A program made the position numbers and the translations under genes. From Thalassia testudinum (lineage: Eukaryota; Streptophyta; Magnoliopsida; Alismatales; Hydrocharitaceae), in the NCBI GenBank assembly GCA_037157565.1, contig JAZHRO010000013.1:80159501-80223500 (forward strand): a stretch of DNA of 64,000 nucleotides, written 5' to 3'. Shown here piece after piece: positions 46,096 through 58,169 of this stretch; the first letter of the stretch is position 1, and each line of letters begins with the position of its first letter. Under the pieces are notes generated by a model. The model did no database searches and had not been told where the DNA came from. It was given only the letters and a program-made list of their open reading frames with translations.

Positions 46096-46674
46096 CCTGA
46101 TATGTAGACATTGTTAATTACTTGGCATCAAACCAGATTCCGTCTAATTGGCTCAAAGCCAAAAAGGATAAATTGATTTCAGATGCCAAGTATTATTTCA
46201 GGGAAGATCCATATCTTTTTCGCATCAGAGTGGATCAGATCATCCGAAGATGTAGTCCTGGCATAGAGGTCAATGATGTTATCTCATTTTGTCATGACCA
46301 AGCCTACGGTGGCCATTTTTCTGGGCATAAAACCATAGCCAAAATCCTCCAAAGTGACTTCTATTGGTCGACTTTGTTTAAAGATGGACACAAGTATTGT
46401 ACGACATGTGCTCGTTGCCAAACCTTAGGCAACATGAGCCATTGCGATATGATGCCCTTAAACCCGATCATCGTGTGCAAAATTTTTGATATTTGGGGGA
46501 TTGATTTTATGGGCCCATTTTCAAACTCGAATGGCTTCGAACATATTCTTCTTGCTGTGGACTATGTGTCCAAATGGATTGAATCAGTTCTAACCTAAAC
46601 CAATGATCATAAAGTTGTTATTCGATTTATTCATGATAACATCTCCCAATTCGGTGTACCTAAAGCAATTACTC
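46096..46674 (+). pseudogene. Integrase N-terminal half of element L
   Basis: Reads DIVNYLASNQIPSNWLKAKK, the zinc-binding part (FCHDQAYGGHFSGHKT, CTTCARCQTLGNM) and the core start GIDFMGPFSNSNGFEHILLA. A glutamine-to-stop change follows SVLT near 46600. The frame can be followed to VPKAIT at about 46670, where it is cut off by LTR piece Q. The second catalytic aspartate and the glutamate are missing. Confidence 0.88.
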
Positions 46675-47168
46675 GAGTCTAGCTGAGGATCTGGTTACTC
46701 GAGTCTAGCTAGATTTGGAAGAGATTGTGAAGGAGGGAGAAGGCGAGTTTTGCAGCTTGGATCTGTGCCTTTCCCCCTTTCAAAGCTTTGCCCTTGCGCT
46801 ATTGGCTTCATATGTTTAAGGTGTCTGTGCCTAATACTTATCGTCTGAGGGTAAAGTTTGCTTAGTTCTATGAACATTAGTGTGAATCTTTGATAGCTGA
46901 TAATTGTGCTTAAGTCTAAAAGGTAGAATTGGTGGTTTAAATGACCATTTCTACCTTATATTTTTTATATCCTCCTATCTAAAGATATACTTTATATTCA
47001 TTAAGAAATTATTATCTTTTGATAGTAATTATTTGTGCAATTTGTTGCTGCCAGAGATGACCTCGGATTCATTTTCTAATTCGAGTATTAAAAATTTAAA
47101 TACATGATTTGCTTTGATCACTATACTACAACGCGACGATTTTAAAACACGATTAAGGCAAACCAACA
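46675..47168 (+). repeat. LTR piece Q (plus strand)
   Basis: The right end matches the inner end of J and K in reverse: CTATACTACAACGCGACG, then TTTTAAAACACGA and CCAACA at 47168. A decayed form of the family palindrome (GGTGGTTTAAATGACC) is at 46931-46946. The left side has a direct repeat TTACTCGAGTCTAGCT at 46668 and 46693. It separates the plus-strand L from the minus-strand G. The start is not defined; it may be a truncated or short LTR. Confidence 0.6.
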
Positions 47169-48300
47169 ACGTCGGATAAGAAATGATCCAATCCATTTTG
47201 ATCTGAGTTTTCCTGGTAATAATTTGAGTTTTGACATCAAAGAGTAGGATCATTTGACCAGGATGGAAAGTCTTTCATGATATGTGTTTGTCGTGAAAGG
47301 CTTTAACCCACTCTTTGTAAATTCATGAGTTCTCGTACGTGTCATTGCGTAGTTCCTCAATCTTGCTCATTTGTAATTGGTGGTGGGTTCCAGCCTTTAG
47401 GAGATCTAGATTGCACTTTCGTACTACCCAATAGGCTTTGTGCTCCATTTCAATGGGTAGGTGCCATGCCTTCCCGTACACAAGTCTGAAGGGAGACATG
47501 CCTAATTGGCTCTTGTGAGTGGTCCTATAGGCCCACAAAGCTTCCCGAAGGTAGGTTGACCGATGCTTCCTATCAGGCCAAACAGTGACATGAAGGATTT
47601 TCTTGATCTCCTTGTTTGACAATTCCTCTAATCCATTAGTTTGGGGGTGATAAGGAGTCGAGATTCGGTGCGACACCCCGTACTTTGTCATCAGGGATCT
47701 GAACTGTGCATTCGTGAAATGAGTCCCTCCATCAGAGATAATCATGCGTGGGACACCAAACCGTGAGAAGATCTGTTGATGAATGAATTTGATCACCACC
47801 TTATGATCGATGGTTTGGGTCGGGATGGCTTTGATCCATTTAGACACATAGTCCACAGCGAGAAGAATGTATTCGAAGCCGTCCAATTTGGGGAAGGGAC
47901 CCATGAAATCAATCCCCCATATATCGAAGATTTCACATACGAGAATCAGCTGTAAAGGCATCATATCACGATGGCTCATGTTGCTTGAGGGCTGGCAACG
48001 ACTGCATGCCTTACAGTAATCATGTGTGTCCTTGAAGATCGCTGGCCAATAAAAACTGCACTAGAGGACTTTAGCTGCGGATTTATGTTCGAAGAAGTGT
48101 CCGCCACAGGCTTGGTTATGGTAGAAGGATAAAATGTCCTGCATTTCCGCTTCCAGCACACAACGTCTGATAATTTGATCAACACCAATGCGAAAAATGT
48201 ACGAGTCTTCCCAGATTTAGTACTTGGCATCGAAAAGCAATTTGTCTTTCTTGGCCTTCGGCCAATCAGACGGGATCTAATGAGATGCCAAGTAGTTCAC
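47169..48300 (-). pseudogene. Integrase of element G, broken
   Basis: Zinc region in broken frame (48240-47980; stops where relatives have W and Q), then a 218-codon frame 47979-47323 with [59 protein letters not shown] and HLPIEMEHKAYWVV. Catalytic D, D and E are all present. Below 47322 the C-terminal part continues out of frame (MILLFDVKTQIITRKTQIKM) to about 47180, where it meets LTR Q. Confidence 0.9.
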
Positions 48301-48887
48301 CATATCTACGTACCAGGGAAGTCCTGCACCAATAGTCAGGAGGTGCTCATCTAGAAAATGTTCCATGATCGGTCTGGAAGGGTTGATAACAGAAGAAGGA
48401 AGGCAGGATAAGTGATCAGCTACCACATTCTGCTTTCCTGCCTTGTCGCGAATCTCGAGATCAAATTCTTATAACAGTAAGATCTAGTGGATTAATCGAG
48501 GTTTCGCATCCTTCTTCGCAAGTGCCTCACTGCAGTGTGATTCGAGTAGATGATAACGCAGGAGCCTAAGAGATATGATTGAAATTTTTCCAGGCCAAAT
48601 ATTATAGCTAGCAGCCCTTTCTCAGTAACCGTATAGCTACGCTGATCCCCATCAAGTGTCTTGCTAGCATAATAGATGACCACGGGTTTCCCATTGATTT
48701 TCTGCCCAAGCACTGCACCTACTGCATAGTCAGATGTATCGCACATGATCTCAAAGGGTTGAGACCAGTTAGGCGATTGTAGGATAGGTGCTTGGGTGAC
48801 TCGATCACGTAAGCTCTCAAATGCCCAAGTGCAGTCATCGGTGATCTCAAAATGGACATCTTTCGACAGAAGATTAGTCAGGGGGTG
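48301..48887 (-). pseudogene. RNase H segment of element G
   Basis: Frame 48905-48492 holds LSHPLTNLLSKDVHFEITDD, APILQSPNWSQPFEIMCDTS, DYAVGAVLGQKINGKPVVIY, TEKGLLAIIFGLEKFQSYLL (E to G in TEKE) and YSNHTAVRHL (D to N). Two RNase H acids are therefore lost. Its upstream half lies beyond solo LTR H, at 50528-50850. Confidence 0.87.
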
Positions 48888-50527
48888 TGATAGGTCAGTT
48901 TTCACTTTCGAATAATGTGATTAAGATGATCTGTCATTTTAGTAACAAAGTGGTGGAAAATCGCTTAACAAAATAATTACAATAAAAATTACCACTCATG
49001 GAAGAGCGGGTCGTGTCCATATGGAGGCAATGATGCAATAAAATCTCGATTATTTCGTATTCTTTCAATCAAGTGCGAAATCCATAATCAAATCCGACAT
49101 GAAATGCAATGGAAAGAAGATGCACAATAACTCAAAAATATAAGGGTATACGTGTAATTTTTCTTACTGAAATATTCAATAAATATGTGATGATTTTATG
49201 TAATTTTCAATTGACATGTATTAGAGAAAATTGGTGCACATTTTAATCCCAAAACCAATGTTAAACTTGTGAATATCAATAACCACGTAATTATCAGAAA
49301 GTATGAGTATGTAATCACAATTTCACCATAATAAAATAATCATAAATTAAAATTGATTTTGGTGGCAATGGCATTGAATGTAATTTTTAATTAACTTAAA
49401 AATAAGGGATTTCACCTCTCTCCTCCTTGCGCATGGGAGAGAGGTTCAATCGAGGAGATACTCCTACAGGAGGTTCGCTGAAGCGAGGCCGTCAGACGTG
49501 GTGGTGGCGTCGGCTGTGGGTGCTGGACAGGGTGATGGTGCGGTAAGGGCTCTGGAGTGGGTGCTGGACAGGCACTGAAGAGCACTGTAGGGAGTGGTGC
49601 AGCGCTAGAGGGTGAGCGCCTGTAGCGGTGCGCCTGTAGCGGTGAGGGCTGGATGGGGTGCGCCTGTAGTGAGAAGGCGCAGTAAGAGCGGGCATGCAAG
49701 GCAGGTAGAGGTGCAGGAAGGTCTTCGCCTGCAGAGGGCGTGGTGAGGCACTGTCATGGGTTCTTCCAGTGGAGAAGGCGTGGTGCCTACGGGCACACGA
49801 AGACGATGGATGTAGGGCGCGGCGCTTGCTGCGCTGCTGGAGCGAGCGCGGGCGCACTGCGGTGGGTGCTTGCAGTAGAGAAGGCAAGGTGCGGACGCCT
49901 GGTTGGTGGTGCAAGCGCTGGCGGTGTGCACCTGCAGGCGGTGATGGTGCTGGAGCAGGTGTGCTCCTGCAGAGGAGGACGGTTGCGCGGTGGGCAGTAG
50001 GGCGTTGGAGGGTTTAGGCTGTGCCTGCGCCTGCAGAGGGCACGGGTGTGCGGTGAGGGCAGGCGGAGTGCAGGCTGGTAGGGTGTTTGCGGTGGAGGGC
50101 CCGCGGTGCACAGTGTAAGCATGGTTGCACGGTTCCTTGCTTCCTTCCAATCCCCTCCGCCTCTCCTCTATATTTCTTCTCTTCCGCCTCCCAAGGGATT
50201 TTCAAAATCCTTTTTCTAATTTTGGTTGGCAACGATTTGCATTTGTTGAGGGATGTGTTGAGGGTGGCCAGAGGATGAGGAAGAGATGGAGACGGTTGTT
50301 TGAAAGGGGAATTTACCCTCCCCTCCTTGTTCTTTCCCAATATTATTCCTACAACATAAAAACATAAAATCATTACATATTAAGTTATAGAATGCTATAA
50401 AATAGATGTAAACTTAAATAATGATGCGTGCAAATATTCTATAACTTAATGAAGTTATTAACAAACCTAAAAGGTAAGAGTAAAGTTAACTTAGGCGTAA
50501 CAATAGTCCATTAAAATGGACTCATCA
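48888..50527 (-). repeat. Solo LTR H (1.64 kb) inside element G
   Basis: Starts TGATGAGTCCATTTTAATGG on the minus strand at 50527 and ends GACCTATCA at 48888. It has an exact target duplication GGGTG (48883-48887 and 50528-50532), and the pol coding of G continues on both sides. It belongs to the family of the LTR at 23682-25503. A GC-rich minisatellite at about 49500-50100 yields spurious frames on both strands. Confidence 0.93.
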
Positions 50528-50850
50528 GGGTGCGATTTTTGAAAAATCAGTAATGAATCGACGGTAAAAATTGACGTGCCCCGAAAAGATCTGATGTCCT
50601 TGACCGAGCTAGGCATAGATAGTTTGGAAATCAAATTTACTTTAGCCCAGCCAACCTGAATGCATTTCTAAGAGATAAGATGTCCTAGGACTATACCCTC
50701 AAGAACCATGAAGTGGCTTTTTTCCCAAGGAAGAATTAGATTCACATCAAGGCAACGCCTGAGGATTTGGACTAAATGAAGGAGGCAATTATCGAAAGAT
50801 TCCCCAAATACCGAGAAGTCATCCATGAAGACTTCAAGATAATCACCTAC
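50528..50850 (-). pseudogene. RT palm/connection segment of element G between two insertions
   Basis: Reads [20 protein letters not shown], then LVQILRRCLDVNLILPWEKS and HFMVLEGIVLGHLIS in one frame. A stop and frame changes follow before FYRR and DFSKI. Element D is inserted at 50851, in the polymerase just upstream of FMDD; solo LTR H is at the other side. Confidence 0.9.
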
Positions 50851-51470
50851 TGATTGCATAGAAATCATAGGCCCTAACTCGCTTGAATTAAGTTAGAACT
50901 TAGCTTAACATGAACGTTCTATATGCATATGCATCGTATTCTGCATTATAGTTGGTATATGTCTTTTATGTATTAAACTATGTTATTTAAGAGGTATTAA
51001 TGATTGTAGATAATCCAGGGTTGCAGATGACGAATAAAACCTTATGGATCTGTTCGGAATAACGACGGGAGTCCAACGCATCCAAGATCGCATCAATCAA
51101 ACTCTCGTAGCACCCTAAGGAGTCCGCAAAAGAGCAAGAGCCAAGGGGCAAATTGAAGAATATCCAGACCTCAGATGACAAATCCAACCATACGGATGGA
51201 TCCAGATTGATGTTCGCAGTCCAACAATGCAGAAATCAACTTAATCGGAGGCCTACGTCATCAGATATAAAGAGAAGAAGAATGGACGGCCACGATGGCA
51301 CCACATGGCACCATTGCAGCCGCCCCTCACTGCCCCCCCAACTCCTGAAGGCACCTCTCCTTGCAGTGTGGGTCATTGGATCTTCATCCAACGGCCACGA
51401 GCATGCCACGTCACTACCCAGATTGGATCAGTATAAATATAAATAAGCACATATATATAACATAGGCTTT

Positions 51471-51540
51471 ACGCAGTGCATTGGCTCACGCATGCGCGCA
51501 CGTAAGCGCAGGACGCGGGTTCGAGCCCTACGCTGCACAA
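51471..51540 (+). other. tRNA-like segment in the element D LTR
   Basis: A-box-like TGGCTCACGCA (51482-51492), an arm TGCGC/GCGCA around GCACGTAA (51493-51510) and a consensus B box GGTTCGAGCCC (51518-51528). The 3' LTR copy (61839-61904) closes with an 8-base stem CACAGTGC/GCACTGTG and has the arm CACGC/GCGTG, so pairing is kept although bases differ. It predates the insertion, being in both LTRs. Probably a tRNA- or SINE-derived block in U3. Confidence 0.5.
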
Positions 51541-51822
51541 AATGTGATGCAGCATTGCAGTGGGTGCGTATGCATGATTGGAGGGCCGAGATGTGCCCAC
51601 ATGGCGCGATCGCGCGGGTTGTTGCGAGATCAGGAAGGTGCGAGAAGCGCACGTAGGATTTGAAATCGGACGGCTGAGATGATGAGGTGGGATTTTGAAG
51701 GCAAAAACGCGAAGGCGTAGGTGCGGGCGAGTGGGAGCCGTGCGATGAAGGATCTGAGAGCGCACAGCATGCCACGTGGCAGCATTAGAGAGAATCGAGG
51801 AAAGAAGAAGGATTTGCAGAGA

Positions 51823-51830
51823 TATAAAAG
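51823..51830 (+). promoter_or_regulatory. TATA box of the element D LTR
   Basis: TATAAAAG, kept in the 3' LTR at 62190-62197, followed by a C-rich then CTCTC-rich leader typical of a plant pol II start. Confidence 0.7.
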
Positions 51831-52569
51831 GGCCCCCCCTCCCTTGAAAAGAAAAATACGACTCTCATCTCCCCTCACGTACTCTCTCTCCCTCTCAACT
51901 CCTCTCTCTCTCTTCCAACTCTCCTCCTTTCAATTCCTTCTCTCTAGCAACCCTACTTCTCAAATATCTCTCCAATCTCATCCCCTCTCAACTCCTCTCT
52001 CTCTCTTCCAACTCTCCTCCTTTCAATTCCTTCTCTCTAGCAACCCTACTTCTCAAATATCTCTCCAATCTCATCGCTCTCCACGTTGCTTGACAAATTT
52101 CGCATGTTCTTCGATGATTTCCTGCACTTCCACGACATCTCTCTGCAACCTCTCGACCCCATGCACATTCTCCACCGACGACCGTCGACGGCATTCTCCA
52201 CCTCTGTCACGACATTGCCGGATTTCTATCTGAGATTATTTTTATCTTCTTCTTATTCTTATTTTATGTTATTCCAACTTTCTATTAGTAATAAAGTTCT
52301 TATTTGCATTACGTGTTCACTTCGTATTTGTCTCCATGCTTGTTTCATTTATTTCCTTTTGTAATAAAAAATTAAAAAAATATAAATAAAAAAATTCCTT
52401 TACTGGATCAAGTTGGAAATCATCTAAATATCCCTACCTCCCTGTAAGATGACCCGTACTCCCGACATTATTCTCGTATTTTTAGGAGACGGTTTCATAA
52501 ATTTAAAATGTCGTGTTTTCGCACCTACGACGACATATTTATCATTATCACGATTTCATGACAAGTTTT

Positions 52570-52587
52570 TGGAGCCATTGCTGGTGA
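52570..52587 (+). promoter_or_regulatory. Primer-binding site of element D (tRNA-Asp)
   Basis: TGGAGCCATTGCTGGTGA matches the tRNA-Asp complement at 14 of 18 positions. It begins six bases after the LTR end. Confidence 0.82.
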
Positions 52588-53865
52588 GGCATATATTCAA
52601 GATAGTTTCTTTCTCGACATAATATTTGTGAGCCTCACATATTTCTCTATCTGTTTGCAAGTACCAACTACGCAAGACGAAATCTTGACGGGTTGCGAAA
52701 GCAAGTCGCAGAAAAGGAGTTCATGTAGGCGTGACGTGACCAAGGCATGCGACAGGTGCAGTAGAGCAGTGACGTCGACCTTGAGCGATGCCCACACACT
52801 CGGAGAATACGCAGGAGACCTGGATCTTTCTTTCACAGAAGATTCTCCTGCATCACAAATTTTATTTCGGTCTTCTCGCCCTTGTAATTGGGGCTGATTA
52901 TTGGCCCACATTCTTTAGCTATTAGGGGCTATTCTTCTGCGTACGTGATTCAATTTCCGCTTGCTTGCCTCTAAAACAAACAAAAAAAAAATTGAGCTGC
53001 ATATTTAGGAGTTGCATGCCCTTAGGTGTGTGCATTTAGGGGTGATTATGCAGCACGTTAGATCTATTTCATTGCATTGCGTACATATTTGCACGAAGAT
53101 TGTTGGAGATAGGTACGCTTTTCTATCTTTGCATCCAGCTCCTGTTCATGCATTTGCATTTGGATTAAAATTCAAGAGCACCAAACTGATTGAATTAACC
53201 TAATTTAGTGGTCGCCTAACTGAAATTGGGACTAATAATCAGATTCGACCTTAAAACCAAATCACACTTGATCTGATTCAAAGGGACTTGTCTGCATTTT
53301 TAAAATCAAAAATTATTTACGGTGTAATCACATTTCTGACACTGAGCACACACATTAGGCACCGCACTAAGGCTCGATCCCTTAAGGCTATAGGCACCGA
53401 TCTCTTTATCGATGCAGACCCTCCTACTTTGCCTTGTGGTAGCGGTATTGTCTTGTGACCCAGTGTTTTGATACTGTAAGAAGGGGGACACCCCTTAAAG
53501 GAACAAAAGGGTAGTTAAGAGACACCGCATACGCATCGCCTCAAAGGAAGGGTTCGCCCTACTTGCATCCCTTAGTTCCGTCCTTGGAGCAACTTCCCAC
53601 TAGATCACTTGAGAGTACCATTTAAGCAAACTGTAGGTCTTAAGGCACTCCGTAGGTTGATTTAGGGTGCGTAACTGGTTGACAACTTGCTTGATCACAT
53701 ACAAACATTGAATTTTTAGAAAAGCAAGTAAAAATCATTCTTGTCTTGTGTGTGCTTGATTGATTGCTATTGTGTATACGTGGTACAAGATCAAGAAAAC
53801 CAAAGTTAGAGGGAACTTTAGGCTTCAAACCTAGGAAGAAACCTAATTCTAGTGAGCCCTCAACA
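52588..53865 (+). other. Element D 5' leader
   Basis: About 1.28 kb before the gag ATG. No supported gene; short frames at 52628-52897 and 53012-53203 have no domain. The end (GTGTATACGTGGTACAAGAT) resembles the leader of element C. Stretches such as GGCACCGATCTCTTTATCGA recur in no other element here. Confidence 0.65.
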
Positions 53866-55690
53866 ATGGATCCACCACTTCTTGACCAACCCAATCCAAA
53901 CCAGGAGGAGCTAATGGAGAAATTGCATGAACAGTTTAAGCAATGGCTCAACAATAGAAACCAAAACCAACCACAACCTCAACCCTTACGGGACTTTTAT
54001 GATCCCACGACTTATAATGCCGTACCTCATGTAAGGGTTCTTGAAGATGATTCTAAACTCAAATCCCATTGGATAGGTCTTATTCAAAACCATTTCCATG
54101 GACTTAACACTGAAGACCCATTCCAACACATTGAGGAACTTGCCACCCTTGGTCAAACTATAAAACCTAGGAACATGAATCTTGATATCTTGATGATGAA
54201 ACTTTTCCCCTTCTCCTTAAGAGACAAAGCTGCCCATTGGTACAAAACCATAGGGAAACCCATCAACACATGGGATGAGCTAAAGAATGCCTTTCTTAGG
54301 AAATTCTTCCCTATTGGAAAAATAAATGCCCTTAGGAGAGCCATCACAACCCTCACTCAACAATCTGGGGAACAACTCCATGAAGCCTGGGAAAGATTTA
54401 CTGACTTAGCCAGAAAATGTCCACACTATGGCATATCCAAGTGGCACCTAGTGAAAATTTTTTACCATGAACTTAATGAGCAGTTGAGAAATTATGTGGT
54501 CACGGCTTGTGGGGGTAACTTTTTAAATAAAGACGAGGATAGTGCATATGACCTATTTGAAAGCATGAGTGAAAACTCCCTCAACCAAGCCTCTACGAAC
54601 ACCTTTGGAAGGACTAGTCAACCAAGAGGAATGTATGAACTTCAAACTAGCCCAAATAAGGTTGACTTAGAAAAGCTATGTTAAAAGCTGGGAACCACAG
54701 TCTCTAAGAAGTTTGACAAATTTCTTAATACAATCAAAACCACCCAGCCCATACCCAATCAAGGGGCATACTCCTCCCCACTCTGTTATGCCCAAACTCC
54801 CACAAGAGAGCACCCTCACAACCTAAATCTAACTCACTCTACAAGCCCAAGCTATCAGGACCCTTCCTATGGAGCTCAACAAGGAACCTTTGTTCCTACT
54901 TATACTGATTCTTCCTATTTGATCAACCCATCCTCAGGATTCAAGGATGTTCAGGCCATCCAAGAATACGCTAAGAATGATCCATTTTCTAATAATTACA
55001 ATCCTAGATGGCATAATCATCCAAACTTCTCTTGGTCGAATCAAAAGACAGGACAAGTGCCCCACCAAACCCTGATTAGACAACCTTATCCTAACTCTTT
55101 TAATCAGGGTTAATCTTCAAGGCAAAGCTGTGTCCAAAGTCTCCCTCCACCCACCCAACCGATCCAGACAGAATTGTTAATCAAAATGATGGGAGAAATA
55201 CTGACTAAGCAACAAGAGCAAATCAATCAACAGAATCAAAAGACTCAAGAGGACATGAATGAAATTAAGGGGCAACTTAGTCAGCTTGTTGACTCACGAC
55301 AACATGGGATCTCCCCTCACAACCCATCCTAAACCCAAGGAACATCCAAAACCATAATAATACAAACTGAAGGTTTAACCAAAATAGAATGCCCCAACAG
55401 AACCAAGCTAATATGATGAACCAGTCACCACCAGGCTTCAACCAAAACCCACAATAGAGTCAACTGATTTACCAAACCCCGTTCAAAACCTGAATGCAAT
55501 GGCGAATGCTATTACTTTAAGGAGTGGGACCACCACCCAGGATCCTGTACAGCCAACACAAAAAGATTCTGAGCCTGAACAAAAGGATGGAGAATTAGAG
55601 GATGGAAAAGTTAATATTGAGGATGATAATCTAGAGGCTCAGGAACCCGAGGTTGAAATACCCACTTATATCCCATTCCCTGAAGCTTAG
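53866..55690 (+). pseudogene. Gag of element D
   Basis: I take the ATG at 53866 (MDPPLLDQPNPNQEELMEKL) rather than the upstream TTG. The capsid block is clean to 54684: SHWIGLIQNHFHGLNTEDPF, IKPRNMNLDILMMKLFPFSL, RDKAAHWYKTIGKPINTWDE, FFPIGKINALRRAITTLTQQ, ISKWHLVKIFYHELNE, GGNFLNKDEDSAYDLFESMS. A CAA-to-TAA stop at 54682 interrupts it. The same frame continues with further C-to-T stops near 55110 and 55330. The linker AITLRSGTTTQDPVQPTQK is at 55499-55690 and ends in another glutamine-to-stop change. Gag forms the particle. Confidence 0.92.
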
Positions 55691-55734
55691 AAAAATCGAA
55701 ACCAAAAAAGAAGAACCCGTCTAGCAATGAGGAG

Positions 55735-56334
55735 TTGCTTGAGTTGTTTAAACAGGTCCAAATAAACATCCCACTCCTCGATGCTATCAAACACATCCCT
55801 GCCTACACCAAATTCCTCAAAGACCTTTGTACTAAAAAGCATCAGGCTAGGAAAAAGTCACCTAGGAAGGTGGTTCTTTCTGAGCATGTGAGTTCCATAA
55901 TTCTAAAGAATCTACCTCCTAAGAAGAAAGATCCTGGAGCCCTGTTGATTTCTTGTGTCATTGGTGACATGACTTTTGAGAAGCCTCTACTCGACTTAAC
56001 GACATACATAAATTTGATACCCACTGTGCTCTTTGAGAAATTTGGCCTTGGTGATTTGAAACCTACTGATGTTACATTGCAACTAGCCAATCGATCCATT
56101 AAAACTCCTCTGGGGGTAGTGGAGGATGTGATAGTTAAGGTCAAGGACTTCTATTTCCCTATTGATTTTCTCGTCCTTGACATGGAAGTACCAAAGAAAC
56201 TACACAACACACCCATCATCTTAGGAAGACCCTTCCTAGCCACTGCCAAGGCTAATATTAACTGTGAAACTGGAAGAATGGAGATTTCCTTTGGAGATCA
56301 AAAGATGCAACTCAATATTTTTAAGGCATCCTAA
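55735..56334 (+). pseudogene. Aspartic protease of element D
   Basis: A 199-codon frame starts in the linker LLELFKQVQINIPLLDAIKH and LKDLCTKKHQ. The active loop reads PLLDLTTYINLIP: the aspartate remains but the usual GA is replaced by TT, probably inactivating. LQLANRSIKTPLGVVEDVIV, FPIDFLVLDMEV and IILGRPFLATAKANINCETG follow. It ends at a stop after NIFKAS, before the RT linker. Confidence 0.9.
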
Positions 56335-56387
56335 ACTCTCTATGATGAGGAGTGCGATTTGATCGAGGAACTCGAAAAAGTAGATAA

Positions 56388-58140
56388 GTGATTGAAGAGT
56401 CTATGTCGATCCATTTGGTTAAAGGACCCATAATCGAAGAGGACCCACAAGAGGTTCATACGACATTTAACACACAACCTCCTTGGACTTTTCAAGTGGA
56501 GAGACTACCTAATTCACCTTCTGCACCCCTCCTGCCCTCTACCCATGTCCCACCCCAGCTTGAACTGAAACCATTGCCCGATACCTTGAAGTATGTGTTC
56601 CTAGGACCGAATCAAACTCTCCCTATGATTATTAATGCCAAACTAAGTAGGGAACAAGAATATAAACTCATTCAAGTCCTAGAAGATCATAAAATGGCAA
56701 TTGGTTGGACCGTAGCTGATCTCCGAGGAATCAACTCCTCCTACTGTACTCACCACATTTATCTTGAAGAGGGAATGAAACCTTCTTGCCAATTACAAAG
56801 AAGATTAAACCCGAATATGAGAGAGGATGTGAAAAAAGAGATCATTGAGTGGCTTGATGTAGGAATTATCTACCCCATATCTGATAGCCCTTGGGTTAAC
56901 CCTATTCAGATTGTTCCCAAGAAGGCTGGTTTGACCGTGATCGTTAATGAGAATGGGGAGTCTATACCTACTAGGACAGCTTCCTTGTGGAGAGTTTGTA
57001 TTGATTATAGGAAGCTAAATTCAACCACTAAAAAGGACCATTTTCCCTTACCATTCATTGACCAAATTTTGGAGAAGTTAGCTGGTCAAAAATACTTTTT
57101 TTTTTCTAGATGGCTATTCAGGATACAATCAAGTGGCCATAAGTCCCGAAGATCAGGAGAAGACCACATTCATGTGCCCCTATGGCACTTTTGCTTTCCG
57201 TAGAATGTCATTTGGTCTCTATAATGCACCCGTGACCTTTCAACAGTGCATGATGGTGATATTTTCTAAAATGATCGGAGACTTTATGGAGGTTTTTATG
57301 GATGATTTCTCTATCTTTGGGGACTCTTTTGATTCCTGTTTAGCCCACCTCCAAAGAGTATTGAAGAAATGCATTGAGGTAAATCTAGTTCTAAGCTGGG
57401 AGAAGAGCCACTTTATGGTCCAAGAAGGAATCGTATTAGGACACGTGCTCTCTAATAGGGGAATGGAGGTGGATAGAGCTAAGGTTGAATTGATCACCAA
57501 ACTCCCACCACCCACATCTGTCAAGCAAATAAGATTTTTCTAGGACATGTGGGTTTTTATAGGAGGTTCATCAAAGACTTCTCAAAGATTGCTAGACCTC
57601 TAAGTAATCTTTTGGCCAAAGACCAAGCCTTCCACTTCAATGATCTTTGTCTTAAGGCCTTTGACTCATTGAAGAAATCTATTACTCAAGCACCAATCTT
57701 ACAACCACCTGACTGGGACTCACCTTTTGAGATCATGTGCGATGCCTCTGATTACGCTGTTGGTGCTGTCTTGGGTCAAAGAATAGAAAAGAAACCTGTT
57801 ATGATCTACTATGCTAGCAGGACTCTTGATGATAATCAAAAGAATTCACCACTAAAAAGGAGTTGCTAGCAGTTGTCTTTGCTTTAGAAAAGTTCAGAGC
57901 TTACCTTCTAGGATCCCATGTGATTATCTATACCGACCACTCCACTCTGAGACACCTGTTAGCTACAAAAGATGCCAAACCAAGGCTAATTAGGTGGATC
58001 CTCCTGCTTCAAGAATTTGACTTAGAAATTAGAGATAAAGCAGGAGCGTAGAACGTAGTGCTGATCATTTATCTCGAATCCTAGTTGAGAATCCAAACCC
58101 AACCATACCTATTGCTGATTATTTCCCATATGAGAGTATC
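56388..58140 (+). pseudogene. Reverse transcriptase-RNase H of element D, frameshifted
   Basis: Linker then LKYVFLGPNQTLPMIINAKL, GWTVADLRGINSSYCTHHIY, GIIYPISDSPWVNPIQIVPK, NENGESIPTRTASLWRVCID and KDHFPLPFIDQILEKLAG (56388-57100). A run of nine or more T near 57098 shifts frame. FMDDFSIFGDSFDSC and KSHFMVQEGIVLGH follow (57133-57543), then a one-base loss after QIRF. RNase H has [29 protein letters not shown] after another shift, [10 protein letters not shown] and, beyond a further shift or stop, DHLSRI. Four or more lesions, each small. Confidence 0.92.
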
Positions 58141-58169
58141 TTAGCTATTTCAAAGGTCCAAACCCCTTA

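Larger units (their letters stand above)
50851..52563 (+). repeat. Element D 5' LTR (1.71 kb)
   Basis: Starts TGATTGCATAGAAATCATAG and ends TTTCATGACA. Two TATA candidates: TATAAATA at 51432 and TATAAAAG at 51823-51830. The second is followed by a pyrimidine-rich leader and is the better promoter. A 93-base pyrimidine-rich segment is duplicated in tandem (51891-51983 and 51984-52076); the 3' LTR has a single copy, which explains its shorter length. A tRNA-like segment is at 51471-51540. Confidence 0.93.

Noticed and set aside
49412..50373. Frames of 80-181 codons on both strands
   Set aside because: Inside solo LTR H, low complexity, both strands open at once; repeat artefacts.
51721..52364. 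Serine/leucine-rich frames of 92-170 codons
   Set aside because: Come from the CTCTC-rich leader and its 93-base duplication in the element D LTR.
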